From the NCBI RefSeq assembly GCF_947090775.1, contig NZ_OX352321.1, forward strand, positions 2,728,001-2,792,000: DNA of 64,000 bases. The letters are read 5' to 3'. Made by a program: the position numbers and the translations under genes. How positions within the stretch are numbered: the first letter of the stretch is position 1; the number at the start of each line of letters is the position of its first letter. The stretch comes from Pseudarthrobacter sp. MM222. GTDB lineage: Bacteria > Actinomycetota > Actinomycetes > Actinomycetales > Micrococcaceae. Below the pieces are notes generated by a model. It had not been told where the DNA came from, did not search any database, and worked only from the letters and a program-made list of their open reading frames with translations. Below are positions 18,612 to 27,765 of this stretch, in pieces.

Positions 18612-20786
18612 CTAACCGGCGAGGATCTCCTCCAGCCATTGCTCGCCGGTGGCCCGCATGTCGAAGCGTTGGGCGTATTCCGCAGCAGCCCGGGACTCCT
18701 GCTCATAGGCTTCCGGGAGATTGTTCAGGGCGGAGACGAACGCCCGAACTTGGGACGTGGTTTCGCGGGTCCATCGACTGCTGAATATTTCGTCCACTCC
18801 GGGCCGTCGCCAGAACAGTGGTACGGAACCTGAGGCCATTCCCTCGGCGGGGGCGAGGTGGAAGCTTTCGTCCGAACTGGGGGACAAAACGTAGCCGATC
18901 TTGCGCATCCACGCCGCCATGTCCGGGCCGAAAGGTTCGAAGACCACGGCATCCCGCAAGGCCGGGGACCGTCCGATCCGGTCGAAAATTTCCAGGTAGG
19001 CCTCCCGTTGAAGCGGTTTCTTCCACTCGTAGGGATACTCCCACGGCATTCTTCCCCGGACATGCAGGGTGTATCTGGAGTCCTCTTCCAGTAGTTCCTC
19101 CAGCAGGTCGAGGGCTCTGTCTAGCCGTTTACGCATCGGGACGATGCCTACCAGTCCCAAACGGAAGCGATGCCCCGGTTCTTTGGTCCGGCCGAGGTCC
19201 AGAAGGTCAACGGCGTTCGGAATGACCCGGAAGGGGGTACCGGTCCACGCCGTCCTTTCGAAGGTGCGGTCCACATAGAGCTGTGAGACACAGATCAGGG
19301 TGTCAATGTTTTCCGCGGCCACATTGCCCAGCCAGGGACCGTTGAGCTCGAACATGTGAAGGCGCACGATGAGCTTTTGTCTTCGCCGCTTGTTGTTCGA
19401 GTACCACACGGCGTTTGGTCCGCACCATTCACAGATGATGACGTCGGCCCAGTCCCGAAGCCGTTCGGACTCCTGCACGTCATGGCGATGCAGCGTCTCC
19501 CAGTGGTCAAAGGCGAGTTCGATGTCGTCCCGCATTTCGAGGGCGGAAACGAGCTCGCCCGCAAATTTGAGATCGTGACCGGCTATCAGGACCCGCGTCT
19601 TGTGCCGGGCTCTGGGCGTGCGGCGGTAGTCCCCCTCGGCCCGTTCAAAGTGGGCCTGCAACCGCGTCGCCGCTGCCGAGATGGAGTAGTACCTGACGCG
19701 CCTGCTCACGTCCTCCCTTAACTCCGGCAGTGCGTCCCTGGCGGAGAGGAGAGTGCTGACGACGCCGGCCGTCGAGTCGTCGTCGACATACAGCGGGTAG
19801 TCGACGCCGAAAAGCTCGAGATGCTGCGCGTTCCGGTTCACCATCGGCGGCACGCCGAGGGCGGCGTATTCGAGCACCTTGGTCGAAATTTCGAGGCTGG
19901 CGTCCATGCTTCGATCCCGCCAGCTCAATCCGACATCGTGCCGGCTGACCTCTTTTGCCGCTTCATCCCGGGACATCCCGCCCAGCCAGTCGATGCCCGG
20001 CGAAGCTATTGCCTCCTCCATCGAGGCCGACCACATCGGGTCGTGGGGATCGTGCTGGAATTTGTCCCCGATCATCGTCACGGTTAGGGGGAGGCCGTGC
20101 TCCCCGGCCATAGCGGGCAGCGAGCACATCTCCAGGGTGCGCCACTTCTTGGCAAATTTGCCGGAGTAGACAGCGCTCAGTTTCCTGCCGGCCGTCGGGG
20201 AACTCCCCCGCAGGTCGAAGTACTCATCGGGCACCATGGGCGCAAGGACCAGGGTCTTTCCGGCGGCCTCGGGAATGGTCGCCTCCACGTAGGAGCGGGC
20301 GGCCTCCGTCTGGACGAAGAAACGCCGGCATTGTCCGACCGTCCGCCTGAGCATCGCAAGATCCTTTTCGGAAAGCCGGGAACCCGGGTGCGCGATGTCC
20401 GTAATGTAGAGCCACGACTTCGGACCCAGGGCCGCGGAGTTCGCGACGTGCGCCGCCACCTGGGTGCCGCGGGCGATCACCACATCGAACGGCCTTTCAG
20501 CATCCAGTTGCGCCATTCGCTGCGCGGCGGTCCGAGGCTGCATCGCTTCGAGGTTGCCCGTCACATCAGCCTCGACTATTTCCACTCCTGGCAGGTCCGC
20601 GATCCGATCCAGCAACCGGGTCTTCGTGACTGCCGTCTTGAGCAGGACGCAGACCTCGGAACCCGTACGGGACAGGGCTTCAGCCATGGAGACAAGCCAG
20701 ACGGCAGATCCGTCGATGATGTTGAGGTCGACGTCTCCGTACAGCAGAATCGTCCGCGTGGACGAGTCGGTGTCAGTGCGTGCCAA
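18612..20786 (-). CDS. Tandem GT4-like glycosyltransferase (two GT-B domains)
   Basis: The 724-residue protein has two glycosyltransferase modules. The first (about 10-360) starts ILLYGDVDLNIIDGSAVW and ends in STKVLEYAALGVPP. The second (about 375-724) starts RVLIAGHDLKFAGELV, contains FRVIPNAVDLLDLG and RLGLVGIVPMRKRLD, and ends in the donor-binding SSDESFHLAPAEGMASGSVP. Both follow the GT4 pattern. It is cytoplasmic, with no signal or membrane segment. The start overlaps the end of the upstream membrane coiled-coil gene by 14 bases, so the two are coupled. Such a protein could add two sugars successively; donor and acceptor are unknown. Confidence 0.82.
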   Translation of the reverse strand: MARTDTDSSTRTILLYGDVDLNIIDGSAVWLVSMAEALSRTGSEVCVLLKTAVTKTRLLDRIADLPGVEIVEADVTGNLEAMQPRTAAQRMAQLDAERPFDVVIARGTQVAAHVANSAALGPKSWLYITDIAHPGSRLSEKDLAMLRRTVGQCRRFFVQTEAARSYVEATIPEAAGKTLVLAPMVPDEYFDLRGSSPTAGRKLSAVYSGKFAKKWRTLEMCSLPAMAGEHGLPLTVTMIGDKFQHDPHDPMWSASMEEAIASPGIDWLGGMSRDEAAKEVSRHDVGLSWRDRSMDASLEISTKVLEYAALGVPPMVNRNAQHLELFGVDYPLYVDDDSTAGVVSTLLSARDALPELREDVSRRVRYYSISAAATRLQAHFERAEGDYRRTPRARHKTRVLIAGHDLKFAGELVSALEMRDDIELAFDHWETLHRHDVQESERLRDWADVIICEWCGPNAVWYSNNKRRRQKLIVRLHMFELNGPWLGNVAAENIDTLICVSQLYVDRTFERTAWTGTPFRVIPNAVDLLDLGRTKEPGHRFRLGLVGIVPMRKRLDRALDLLEELLEEDSRYTLHVRGRMPWEYPYEWKKPLQREAYLEIFDRIGRSPALRDAVVFEPFGPDMAAWMRKIGYVLSPSSDESFHLAPAEGMASGSVPLFWRRPGVDEIFSSRWTRETTSQVRAFVSALNNLPEAYEQESRAAAEYAQRFDMRATGEQWLEEILAG

Positions 20787-21681
20787 TGAGTGCTCCCTTT
20801 TTCATCTTGGCAAAGGCTTCCAGGGAGGCGAGCAGGCCGAATGTGTAGTCTTCGGTCCACTCGTCCAGCGATGGACGATCTGAGAACACAACATCCGAGG
20901 CAGCTTCGAAATCCAGGGTGTAGATATCGGATTCCCGGCGGGTTTTCACGAAGTAGACAGGGATTCCCCGGGACCGGCATTCGGCCAGCGCCGGGAGGAT
21001 CTCATTTGCCAGCGGGGTCCCCGCCGCGGAATCGGCTCCGAACCAGATTCCGGACGTGAAGGCGCTGTCATCGATGACAAGGGCGGATCCGCTCCCGCTC
21101 GCGATTTGGGCGCCAATTGTGCTGGGCCGCAGGAATTCAAGTGCGTGGGTGTCGCCCAGGTACCGGTCGAGCTCCCGGCCCATAATCGCGTAGACAATCC
21201 GCCCGCCCCACGGCGCAGCCGGAGGAACGCCGAGGTAGCTAAGGATTCTGGCTTGCCGGTCCCGGTCGTCCTCGACGGCGGCGGCCAACCGACCGATTGC
21301 TCGGCCGGGCGACGGGGTTGCCGGCGAAACCGGCTTTTTCTTCTCCGCCGGGGCGGCTGCCGTTTTCGGAACCTGGCGGGCCGGCGTCGAAGCCTGGTGG
21401 GCCGGCGTCGAAAGTCCGCGCAAAGCCTCGCGCAGCTCGCGGAAGCGCGAGCGGGCCTTCCTGGCTTCGGTTTCCTGCACCCACCGCAACTTGACCAGCT
21501 GCGACACGGCCGTCACTGCCATGAGGGTGAGGAGTGTGAGGGACAGCGCCCCGAATGCCGGATGCCGGCCATAAAGGTAGAGAGACCCGCCGAGGACCGC
21601 GATGACCCCGCAGAGGGCCATGGCAAGAACACCCTTGCTCTTGAAGGATGAGCGCAGTGTCTGAAGCAACCGGGGGATCAT
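20773..21681 (-). CDS. Membrane protein with two TM helices, coiled coil and unknown C-terminal domain
   Basis: I do not recognise the family. Two hydrophobic helices (about 19-37 and 43-62) are followed by a charged helical stretch (70-92), a Pro/Ala/Lys-rich linker (93-130) and a globular domain (about 135-302). That domain contains IGAQIASGSGSALVIDDSAF and IPVYFVKTRRESDIY, an alternating beta/alpha pattern like a Rossmann or GT-A/GT-B half. The ATG overlaps the upstream dehydrogenase stop in an ATGA, and the 3' end overlaps the tandem glycosyltransferase. It may tether the downstream transferase to the membrane, which is inference. Confidence 0.7.
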   Translation of the reverse strand: MIPRLLQTLRSSFKSKGVLAMALCGVIAVLGGSLYLYGRHPAFGALSLTLLTLMAVTAVSQLVKLRWVQETEARKARSRFRELREALRGLSTPAHQASTPARQVPKTAAAPAEKKKPVSPATPSPGRAIGRLAAAVEDDRDRQARILSYLGVPPAAPWGGRIVYAIMGRELDRYLGDTHALEFLRPSTIGAQIASGSGSALVIDDSAFTSGIWFGADSAAGTPLANEILPALAECRSRGIPVYFVKTRRESDIYTLDFEAASDVVFSDRPSLDEWTEDYTFGLLASLEAFAKMKKGALIGTH

Positions 21682-22931
21682 GCGCTGAAGACCCCCCTGG
21701 TGTCGACGAGGAGCTTGCCCGCCAGGACCTCGGGCGGCAGCGCGCGAACGGCATCGTGGTCAACCAGCACAACAACCAGGGCCGAACGGCCCACGGCTTC
21801 CTCCAGAGCGATCAGCCGGACGTTGTCCCTGCGCTGAAGGCGTTCGGGCAAGGCCTCGATGTGCGGCTCAGCCACGTTGATGTGGGTGGCCGGCAGCGCT
21901 TCGGCAATTGCGTGGGCAATGTCAATGGCGGGCGACTCACGCAGGTCATCAATGTTTGCCTTGAACGCGAGTCCAAGGACAGCAATCTCGGAATCACCGG
22001 CCAGCTTCGCGGAGGCCTCAAGGACCTGCTGCACCACCCAGCTCGGCTTTTCGTCGTTGACGGTCCGTGCTGTCCTGATCAACCGGGACTCTGCCGGCGC
22101 CGCGGCCACGATGAACCACGGATCCACAGCGATGCAGTGCCCGCCGACGCCTGGCCCCGGCTGCAGGATGTCAACACGCGGGTGGTGATTTGCCAGCCGG
22201 ATGAGTTCCCAGACGTTGATACCCAACCTGTCACTGATGACGGAGAGCTCATTCGCGAAGGCAATATTGACGTCGCGGTAGGAGTTTTCGACCAGTTTGG
22301 CCATCTCCGCTGTCACGTCGTCGGTGATCAGGATCTCGCCCTGGCAGAACACCGAATACAAGTCCTTCGCCAGCTCGGCCGCCCGGCGGGTGATACCTCC
22401 CACAATTCTGTCGTTGGTCACGAGCTCGATCATGACTCTTCCGGGAAGTACGCGCTCGGGGCAGTGGGCCAGGAGAATAGCAGGCTTACCGTTGGCGCCG
22501 TCCAGCGACAAGTCCGGCCGGAGCGAAACAATGTACTCGCCCAAGTGGCGGGTAGCCCCAGGAGGTGACGTCGACTCCAGGATGATCAGTTCGCCACCCT
22601 GCAGCACGGGCGCGATGCCGCGTGCGGCCGCCTCGATATAGCTCAAGTCAGCGCCCTTGTCCGCCTTGAAAGGCGTTGGAACGGCAACAATGTACGCATC
22701 GGCAGCAGGCGTACCCGTGGTCGCCTTGAGACGGCCCTGGCTGACTGCGCCCGCGACGTGGACCCCCAGGTCCGGCTCAACAAACGGGACGCGCCCGTCG
22801 TTCACTGCGTCCACTGTCCGCTGGTTGACGTCGACGCCGATGACGTCGAGTCCGTTGGTCGCCAGGATCGCGGCTGTGGGCAGCCCGATGTACCCGAGTC
22901 CAATAACGGCGATGGTCTGAAAAGTCGTCAC
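21678..22931 (-). CDS. wecC: UDP-N-acetyl-D-mannosamine dehydrogenase (first copy)
   Basis: This NAD-dependent enzyme oxidises UDP-ManNAc to UDP-ManNAcA. The N-terminal Rossmann motif is VIGLGYIGLP; the catalytic cysteine region is GPGVGGHCIAVDPWF, typical of WecC rather than UDP-glucose dehydrogenase; and the C-terminal substrate domain has LGLAFKANIDDLRESPA. An AGGGGG lies 7 bases before the GTG at 22931, which I chose over the upstream TTG at 22949. With wecB at 28.7 kb the full UDP-GlcNAc to UDP-ManNAcA route is present. It is a paralogue of the copy at 51.3-52.5 kb. Confidence 0.92.
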   Translation of the reverse strand: MTTFQTIAVIGLGYIGLPTAAILATNGLDVIGVDVNQRTVDAVNDGRVPFVEPDLGVHVAGAVSQGRLKATTGTPAADAYIVAVPTPFKADKGADLSYIEAAARGIAPVLQGGELIILESTSPPGATRHLGEYIVSLRPDLSLDGANGKPAILLAHCPERVLPGRVMIELVTNDRIVGGITRRAAELAKDLYSVFCQGEILITDDVTAEMAKLVENSYRDVNIAFANELSVISDRLGINVWELIRLANHHPRVDILQPGPGVGGHCIAVDPWFIVAAAPAESRLIRTARTVNDEKPSWVVQQVLEASAKLAGDSEIAVLGLAFKANIDDLRESPAIDIAHAIAEALPATHINVAEPHIEALPERLQRRDNVRLIALEEAVGRSALVVVLVDHDAVRALPPEVLAGKLLVDTRGVFSA

Positions 22932-22945
22932 TCTATTGCCCCCTG

Positions 22946-24790
22946 TCAAAGCGTGATGTGATCACGTGGATTTCCGAAAATTTGAAGCCCGCCTGGCCGT
23001 GAGTGGCCGCCGTCCGCCGGGCCGCGGGCACTCCCGGGCCCGACGCGCACCCGGCAGTAGTTGAACCTGTCGGCGGCGTAAATGGAGCCCCTGGCAGCCG
23101 TGACGGACATGAGGAAAGCGGTGTCGTGTCCCCGGCTGCGCGCCTCGAAGGGGTGGGTCTGGAAGACCTCCCGGGGTGCCGTGATGGTTGAGCCGACCAC
23201 CCGACGGCTGAACCGGTGCTCCCGGTGTGCGGCGCGGAGCACGGTGGCTCGTTTGGAAGCTAGGTGCAGGTAGTGTGACTGCTTCCCGACCACGTCCGCC
23301 CCGGAGTAGCTCAGGGCATGCAGCAAATCCACGAGGTAGTTCGGCGCGTAATAGTCGGCGTCGTCCATCGCGGCCAGCACGGCTCCGGTGGAGGCTGCAA
23401 CGCACAGGTTGAGGCACTCCCCGAGCGTCAGGGCGGCCGGGGCGACGAGGCCCTTGTACTTCGCCACGCCGTGCGTGCGGGCCAGTTCAGCCAGCTGTCC
23501 TGCATCGGCGGTGAACCCGCGGGTCAACACGACGAGTTCCAGATCCACGCCGGCCTGTCCCCCGGCGGTCGCAAAAATCTGCCCCAACCGGTGCGGACGG
23601 GTGGTGCTCACCAGCGCACTGACGGAGGGGAGCTGGACCGGACGGAAGCGCTCGGGCGCGACCGCCTGCAGAACCGCTTCCGCCCGGTGCGCGTAGGTAT
23701 GTGCTCCCCAGATCCGGCGCTGGCCTTTGTGCACCAGGCGTTCACTGAAGTCTGCGTTTGACGTCAGCTTCCGCAGCATGGTTTCCGCCTCAGTCTTGGC
23801 GGCGGCAACCAGAACCTCATCGTCCTCGAAGAACCGGGCAATCGCCGAACTTGGCGCCGAGACGACGGGTGTCCCCGAGGCGGTGATCTCAAATATCCGG
23901 CGGGCACACATGCTGGGCGATTCGACCACTGAGTTGACGTTCAGGAAGGCCTTGTACGCGCGGTAAGCGGTCAGCATCTGGGGGTAGCTCAGCGAGCCGA
24001 CGACGTGTTCGTCAAATGGCTCCGGGAACTGGTACTTCCGGTCGCCGCCCAGCTGGCGGGAGAATATCTCCAGCTTGCCGCCGCCCGTTCCTGTTTCGGC
24101 CAGCGCCGCGCCCAGGAGCATGTCCATCTGGGCGCGTCTTTGGGGGTACTTGTGGGCAAAATACATCCCCGCGAAAGCCACGCCGCGCGAGTGCCAGCCG
24201 CGGTCTGGCCGGACGGGGTTGTGTATGGCGGGCTGCGCGGCGAAAGGAAGGGTATCAACGCTGGCATGGCCCAAATCCCTCACGTAGTCGGGGATGCGGT
24301 CCGAATCGCTCGTGAAAACGAAGTCAAACAACTTGGCTGCGGGAAGGAAATCGTCATAGTGGGGAGGATCTTCCTTGTTCCAGAAGACGGTCGGAATCCC
24401 GCGGTCGCGGCACCATGCCACGAGTCGGACAAGCTCCGCGCCCGGACCGTTGGCGCCCGTGAGCTGATACTGCCAGGATCCGGAATTTCCCTTCCACGCG
24501 GATTCCACAAACAGGAAGTCGATGCCGGTTTGGCCCAGCTGTTCACGCCAGCCCTCCTTGCGCAGTTCGAGCAGGTTCCACTCGAAAGCAAATGAGGTGC
24601 GCGTGAAGTCGTCAAGGATTACACCCACAGTCAGGTCCGCGCGGCGCGGTCCGGACCGGGCCGATTCGTAGGGCGTGAACTGCAGTTGCCGGTTCCGGCC
24701 CCGGCCCGTCCATTCGCCCTCCGCACTGCCTTTGAGGTTTTGCGGAACGAAGGAGCCCAGGACTCTTTGCATGTTGCCGATGACGCCCAT
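22946..24790 (-). CDS. CgeB-like glycosyltransferase fused to GT2 domain (first copy)
   Basis: The N-terminal half (about 50-390) resembles CgeB/DUF3880-type GT-B transferases: TVFWNKEDPPHYDDFL, VAFAGMYFAHKYPQRR, and SMCARRIFEITASGTPVVSAPS in the donor-binding helix. The C-terminal half (about 400-600) is a GT2-like GT-A domain with AAMDDADYYAPNYL, where the DxD-like DDAD would bind the metal-nucleotide, and HALSYSGADVVGKQ. No signal peptide or membrane segment is present. It is the first gene of the operon running down to 16.9 kb and sits directly before a wecC gene. The same pair recurs at 51.3-54.4 kb. Confidence 0.8.
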   Translation of the reverse strand: MGVIGNMQRVLGSFVPQNLKGSAEGEWTGRGRNRQLQFTPYESARSGPRRADLTVGVILDDFTRTSFAFEWNLLELRKEGWREQLGQTGIDFLFVESAWKGNSGSWQYQLTGANGPGAELVRLVAWCRDRGIPTVFWNKEDPPHYDDFLPAAKLFDFVFTSDSDRIPDYVRDLGHASVDTLPFAAQPAIHNPVRPDRGWHSRGVAFAGMYFAHKYPQRRAQMDMLLGAALAETGTGGGKLEIFSRQLGGDRKYQFPEPFDEHVVGSLSYPQMLTAYRAYKAFLNVNSVVESPSMCARRIFEITASGTPVVSAPSSAIARFFEDDEVLVAAAKTEAETMLRKLTSNADFSERLVHKGQRRIWGAHTYAHRAEAVLQAVAPERFRPVQLPSVSALVSTTRPHRLGQIFATAGGQAGVDLELVVLTRGFTADAGQLAELARTHGVAKYKGLVAPAALTLGECLNLCVAASTGAVLAAMDDADYYAPNYLVDLLHALSYSGADVVGKQSHYLHLASKRATVLRAAHREHRFSRRVVGSTITAPREVFQTHPFEARSRGHDTAFLMSVTAARGSIYAADRFNYCRVRVGPGSARGPADGGHSRPGGLQIFGNPRDHITL

Positions 24791-24905
24791 CAGTACCGGC
24801 TCCTCAGCCCACCAAACGAAGAGGATACTTTTGTACCCTCACCGAAAAGTAGGGGGCTCAGGTAAAGAGAAGGGCGGTCCGGGGTGAACTAAGCGATAAC
24901 AGCAG

Positions 24906-24942
24906 CGGCACAGCCCGCCGCTGTTCGCGGGGGGCTGTGCCG
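24906..24942. terminator. Hairpin terminator downstream of the metalloprotease gene
   Basis: CGGCACAGCCC (24906-24916) pairs perfectly with GGGCTGTGCCG (24932-24942) around a 15-base loop, 20 bases after the metalloprotease stop. No long U tract follows. The remainder of the gap 24791-24961 would hold the promoter of the operon starting at 24790; I see no confident -35/-10 pair. Confidence 0.55.
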
Positions 24943-24961
24943 ATGGAACTGCCGGCAACTA

Positions 24962-27559
24962 TCAGTACGTGGTCCGGAGGCAGCCGAACTGGGTATTTCC
25001 TGCCGAAAGGCCCGCCACTCCCAGTCCCCATGCGCACACGGTATACGTTCCCCGTTTCACCACCGGGATGGACACCTTGTAGCCGTGGTTGCCCGGGACC
25101 TGGAAGATGCTGTTGACGTCCGCCCGGACGCGGTTGGCCACGTACGCGGTCCCCTTCGTCGTGCCGTCCGGATACGTCACGTAGAGGTGGACCGGAATGC
25201 TGGTCCCGGCCATACCCGGATCGAGGCCCCAGCCGCTGGCGATGATTGCGGATCCGGTCCCGCCAAGCTGGACCCTGGCCGAGTCGAGATAACCCACCGG
25301 CGCGGGAGTCGCAGTGACCGTCACGGTCTGGCAGCCCAGCAGGCTGTTGCCCAGCGGGAACGGACTGACCGCGAGTCCGTAGGCACAGATGCGGTAGCTG
25401 CCCGGTTTACGGACGGGAACTGCCACCCGGTATCCGTGTTTCCCGGTGCTTCCCATGACCTGGTTCACGTCGTCCCGGACCTGGTTCGCGGTGTGGGCGG
25501 AGCTCTTGGTGGTCCCGTCCGGTCCGGTGACGTAGAGGTGGACCGGAATCGACGCGGCTGGCGTGCCGGTGTCCAGCGCCCAGCCGCTGACGGTCACGGT
25601 CGCCGTCCTGGCGTCGGTCTTCGGAACGGCACTGTCCAGATAGCCCAGCGGTGCAGGCGTGGTCTGCGGCGTTACCGTCTTACAGCCCAGCAGGCTGTTT
25701 CCCTGGGTAAAGCGGCTGACCGCCAGGCCGTAGGCACAGACCTTGTACTGGCCGCCGGCTGTTACGGGGATGTCCGTGCTGAAGCCGTGACCGCCGGTTA
25801 CGCCCATGACCAGGCTCACGTCCGGCCGGCTCTTGTTGGCCGTGATCGCCCGGGACGTTGTCCGGCCGGCCGGGTCTGTCACGTAGATGTGGACCGGGAT
25901 GGAAGCCGTCGGCGTGCCGGGGTCGTAGCTCCAGCCGATGGCGCGGAGGACGGTGACGCCATTGGCCTTGACCAGGCTGAGCGAGTCGAGGAAGCCGGCG
26001 GGCGGTGCCGAGCCCTGGAGGGTCAGGGAACGGCAGCCCAGATCGGTTGTTTCCACGCTGCCCAGGGCGTACACACAGACCCGGTAGACGCCGGCGGCGG
26101 TCAGGTTGAAGGCGCGGGAGAAGCCGTGGTTGCCGGTGACTCCCATGACCTTGTTCACGTCCGCACGCGGCTGGTCCGCGGTCAGGGCGTAGCCGGTCCG
26201 CACGCCGGCAGGCGTGGTCACGTAAACATGGACCGGGGAGGATTCGGATGACTTGGCGCTGTCATAGGCCCAGCCGCCGACGTTGAGGACCGCCTTGTCC
26301 CCGGTGCGGGTGATGGCGACCGTCTCGGCGTAGCCGACGGCGGGAGCGCCCGGCGGGCGGATCGTCACGGTGGCGGCGGTGTTGCTGACCGAAGTGATCG
26401 AGACCTTGGTGCCGGCGTGGGTGGTGAAGGTCTGGCCGGCCTGCCACGCCTGGGTGTTGCTGTAGTAGCCGGCGAAGGGCCTGGTGTTCGGAGGCAGGAG
26501 GATGGAGGAGTTGCCGCCGCCCTGCTGGGTAATTTTCACGCCCCGGTTTCCGTTCTGGGCGATCACGCTGTCGTAGCCCACCGGTGCGCGAAGTTCAAGG
26601 TAATAGACCTCCCCGGACTTGGGGTCGGTGAATTTTGCGGCCCGGTTCGCCCCGCTGCCGGCCCAAGGCCGGAGGGTCACGTTCCGGGGCGAGGAGACCG
26701 TGCCAAGGTTGGCGATTTCGTCGCCGTTGCCGAACCGCCCCATTTCCCAGAAGCTGGCACTGATAACCGGCATGTGGTCAAAGTGGGAAATGCCCATGAG
26801 GTCCACGTTGTCGCCGTAGGGCCGGATGGTGCAGGTGGAGTCGGCGAAGCCGGCGAACGGTCCGGTTGCCACGTCCGAGACCCCGCTGCCGCACTGAAGG
26901 CTATTGGCGTGGTCCATGCCGAGCGCATGGCCGAACTCATGGGCCAGGACGGGGGTAGTCAGCCGGCTGTTTTGCGGCATCACGATCCTGCCGCCGATAT
27001 TGCCGTTGCTGTAGGTCATGCCGGCGGCACCGTTGTTCAGGTACGCCCCGGGAACGAACAGCACCAGGGCGGTGTAGGGGTCCTGCTTCCAGCCGAGCTC
27101 GGCCGTCACGATGTCGGCTATGGCGCCGGGCGACTGCGTGGACCGGGCAGCGGATTTATGCAGCGTCCGGGTCTCGACCAGGGTGATGTCCACGCGGCCC
27201 GAGGTCGCACTCCGCCAGTAATTCTTGGAGGCGCCAATGGAGGCTTTGGCAGCGTCCATGGGAATGGCGGCATCGGTTGCTGCCGCTGACTTGTCAGCGA
27301 GCTGGACCGTCACCAGCGTAGTTTTCATAGTCCCGGCAAGCGGTGCGCTCACGTAGGTGTATTCGGACTTGGCCCGGGTGGCCGGAGGCTCGGGGCGGAC
27401 GAAGTCGTCAACCGGCGGTGCGGGGTTCGGATCGGTGACCGACGGCACGGCCAGCGAGGCGCCGGCAGCAATCTGCGGCGCGGCAGAGGCTGCCTGCGGC
27501 AGCGCGGCTGCCAGAATCACGGCGGCTATCACAGTTGCCGCTACATTCAGTTTTCGCAA
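24962..27559 (-). CDS. Secreted metzincin-type metalloprotease with four C-terminal repeats
   Basis: The start is TTG, with a classical signal peptide (1-27, ending ASAA). The protease domain has HEFGHALGMDH (about 207-217), the zinc-binding HExxHxxGxxH signature of metzincins, and a likely Met-turn in VDLMGISH (about 250). A beta-rich domain follows (about 290-400). The last 460 residues are four imperfect repeats of about 115 residues, each with a GW.xD core, PVH(L/I/V)YVT, a RxDVN stretch, a GNHG(F/Y)-like turn, a Y.VC(A/V)(Y/W)(G/A)L strand and a final GC. The paired cysteines in each repeat suggest disulphides outside the cell. It diverges from the YdcF-like gene. Its target is unknown. 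Confidence 0.85.
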   Translation of the reverse strand: MRKLNVAATVIAAVILAAALPQAASAAPQIAAGASLAVPSVTDPNPAPPVDDFVRPEPPATRAKSEYTYVSAPLAGTMKTTLVTVQLADKSAAATDAAIPMDAAKASIGASKNYWRSATSGRVDITLVETRTLHKSAARSTQSPGAIADIVTAELGWKQDPYTALVLFVPGAYLNNGAAGMTYSNGNIGGRIVMPQNSRLTTPVLAHEFGHALGMDHANSLQCGSGVSDVATGPFAGFADSTCTIRPYGDNVDLMGISHFDHMPVISASFWEMGRFGNGDEIANLGTVSSPRNVTLRPWAGSGANRAAKFTDPKSGEVYYLELRAPVGYDSVIAQNGNRGVKITQQGGGNSSILLPPNTRPFAGYYSNTQAWQAGQTFTTHAGTKVSITSVSNTAATVTIRPPGAPAVGYAETVAITRTGDKAVLNVGGWAYDSAKSSESSPVHVYVTTPAGVRTGYALTADQPRADVNKVMGVTGNHGFSRAFNLTAAGVYRVCVYALGSVETTDLGCRSLTLQGSAPPAGFLDSLSLVKANGVTVLRAIGWSYDPGTPTASIPVHIYVTDPAGRTTSRAITANKSRPDVSLVMGVTGGHGFSTDIPVTAGGQYKVCAYGLAVSRFTQGNSLLGCKTVTPQTTPAPLGYLDSAVPKTDARTATVTVSGWALDTGTPAASIPVHLYVTGPDGTTKSSAHTANQVRDDVNQVMGSTGKHGYRVAVPVRKPGSYRICAYGLAVSPFPLGNSLLGCQTVTVTATPAPVGYLDSARVQLGGTGSAIIASGWGLDPGMAGTSIPVHLYVTYPDGTTKGTAYVANRVRADVNSIFQVPGNHGYKVSIPVVKRGTYTVCAWGLGVAGLSAGNTQFGCLRTTY

Positions 27560-27615
27560 GATTGCTCGCTTAGGGGTGGGACCAAGGTTAGACCTGTGGG
27601 TGGGACTACGGGGAT

Positions 27616-27649
27616 GCCTATAGCATAGGCGTCAAATCACATCTGTCAC
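27616..27649 (-). promoter_or_regulatory. Candidate promoter and overlapping inverted repeat upstream of the metalloprotease
   Basis: On the minus strand a -35-like GTGACA (27644-27649) and a -10-like TATGCT (27622-27627) are separated by 16 bases. The -10 lies inside the inverted repeat GCCTAT-AGC-ATAGGC (27616-27630), a possible operator. The remaining part of the 206-base divergent region (27560-27765) must also carry the promoter of the YdcF-like gene, but no clear match was found for it. Confidence 0.35.
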
Positions 27650-27765
27650 CCCACACACATTCGTCACTTCTTCCACAAGGGCCGCAAGCCATATTCTTTG
27701 CCAGTTTTGGCGCAGGAACGTCCCACCGTTTCGCCCGTTCCATCGGGCGTGAAAGACTCAGGCCC

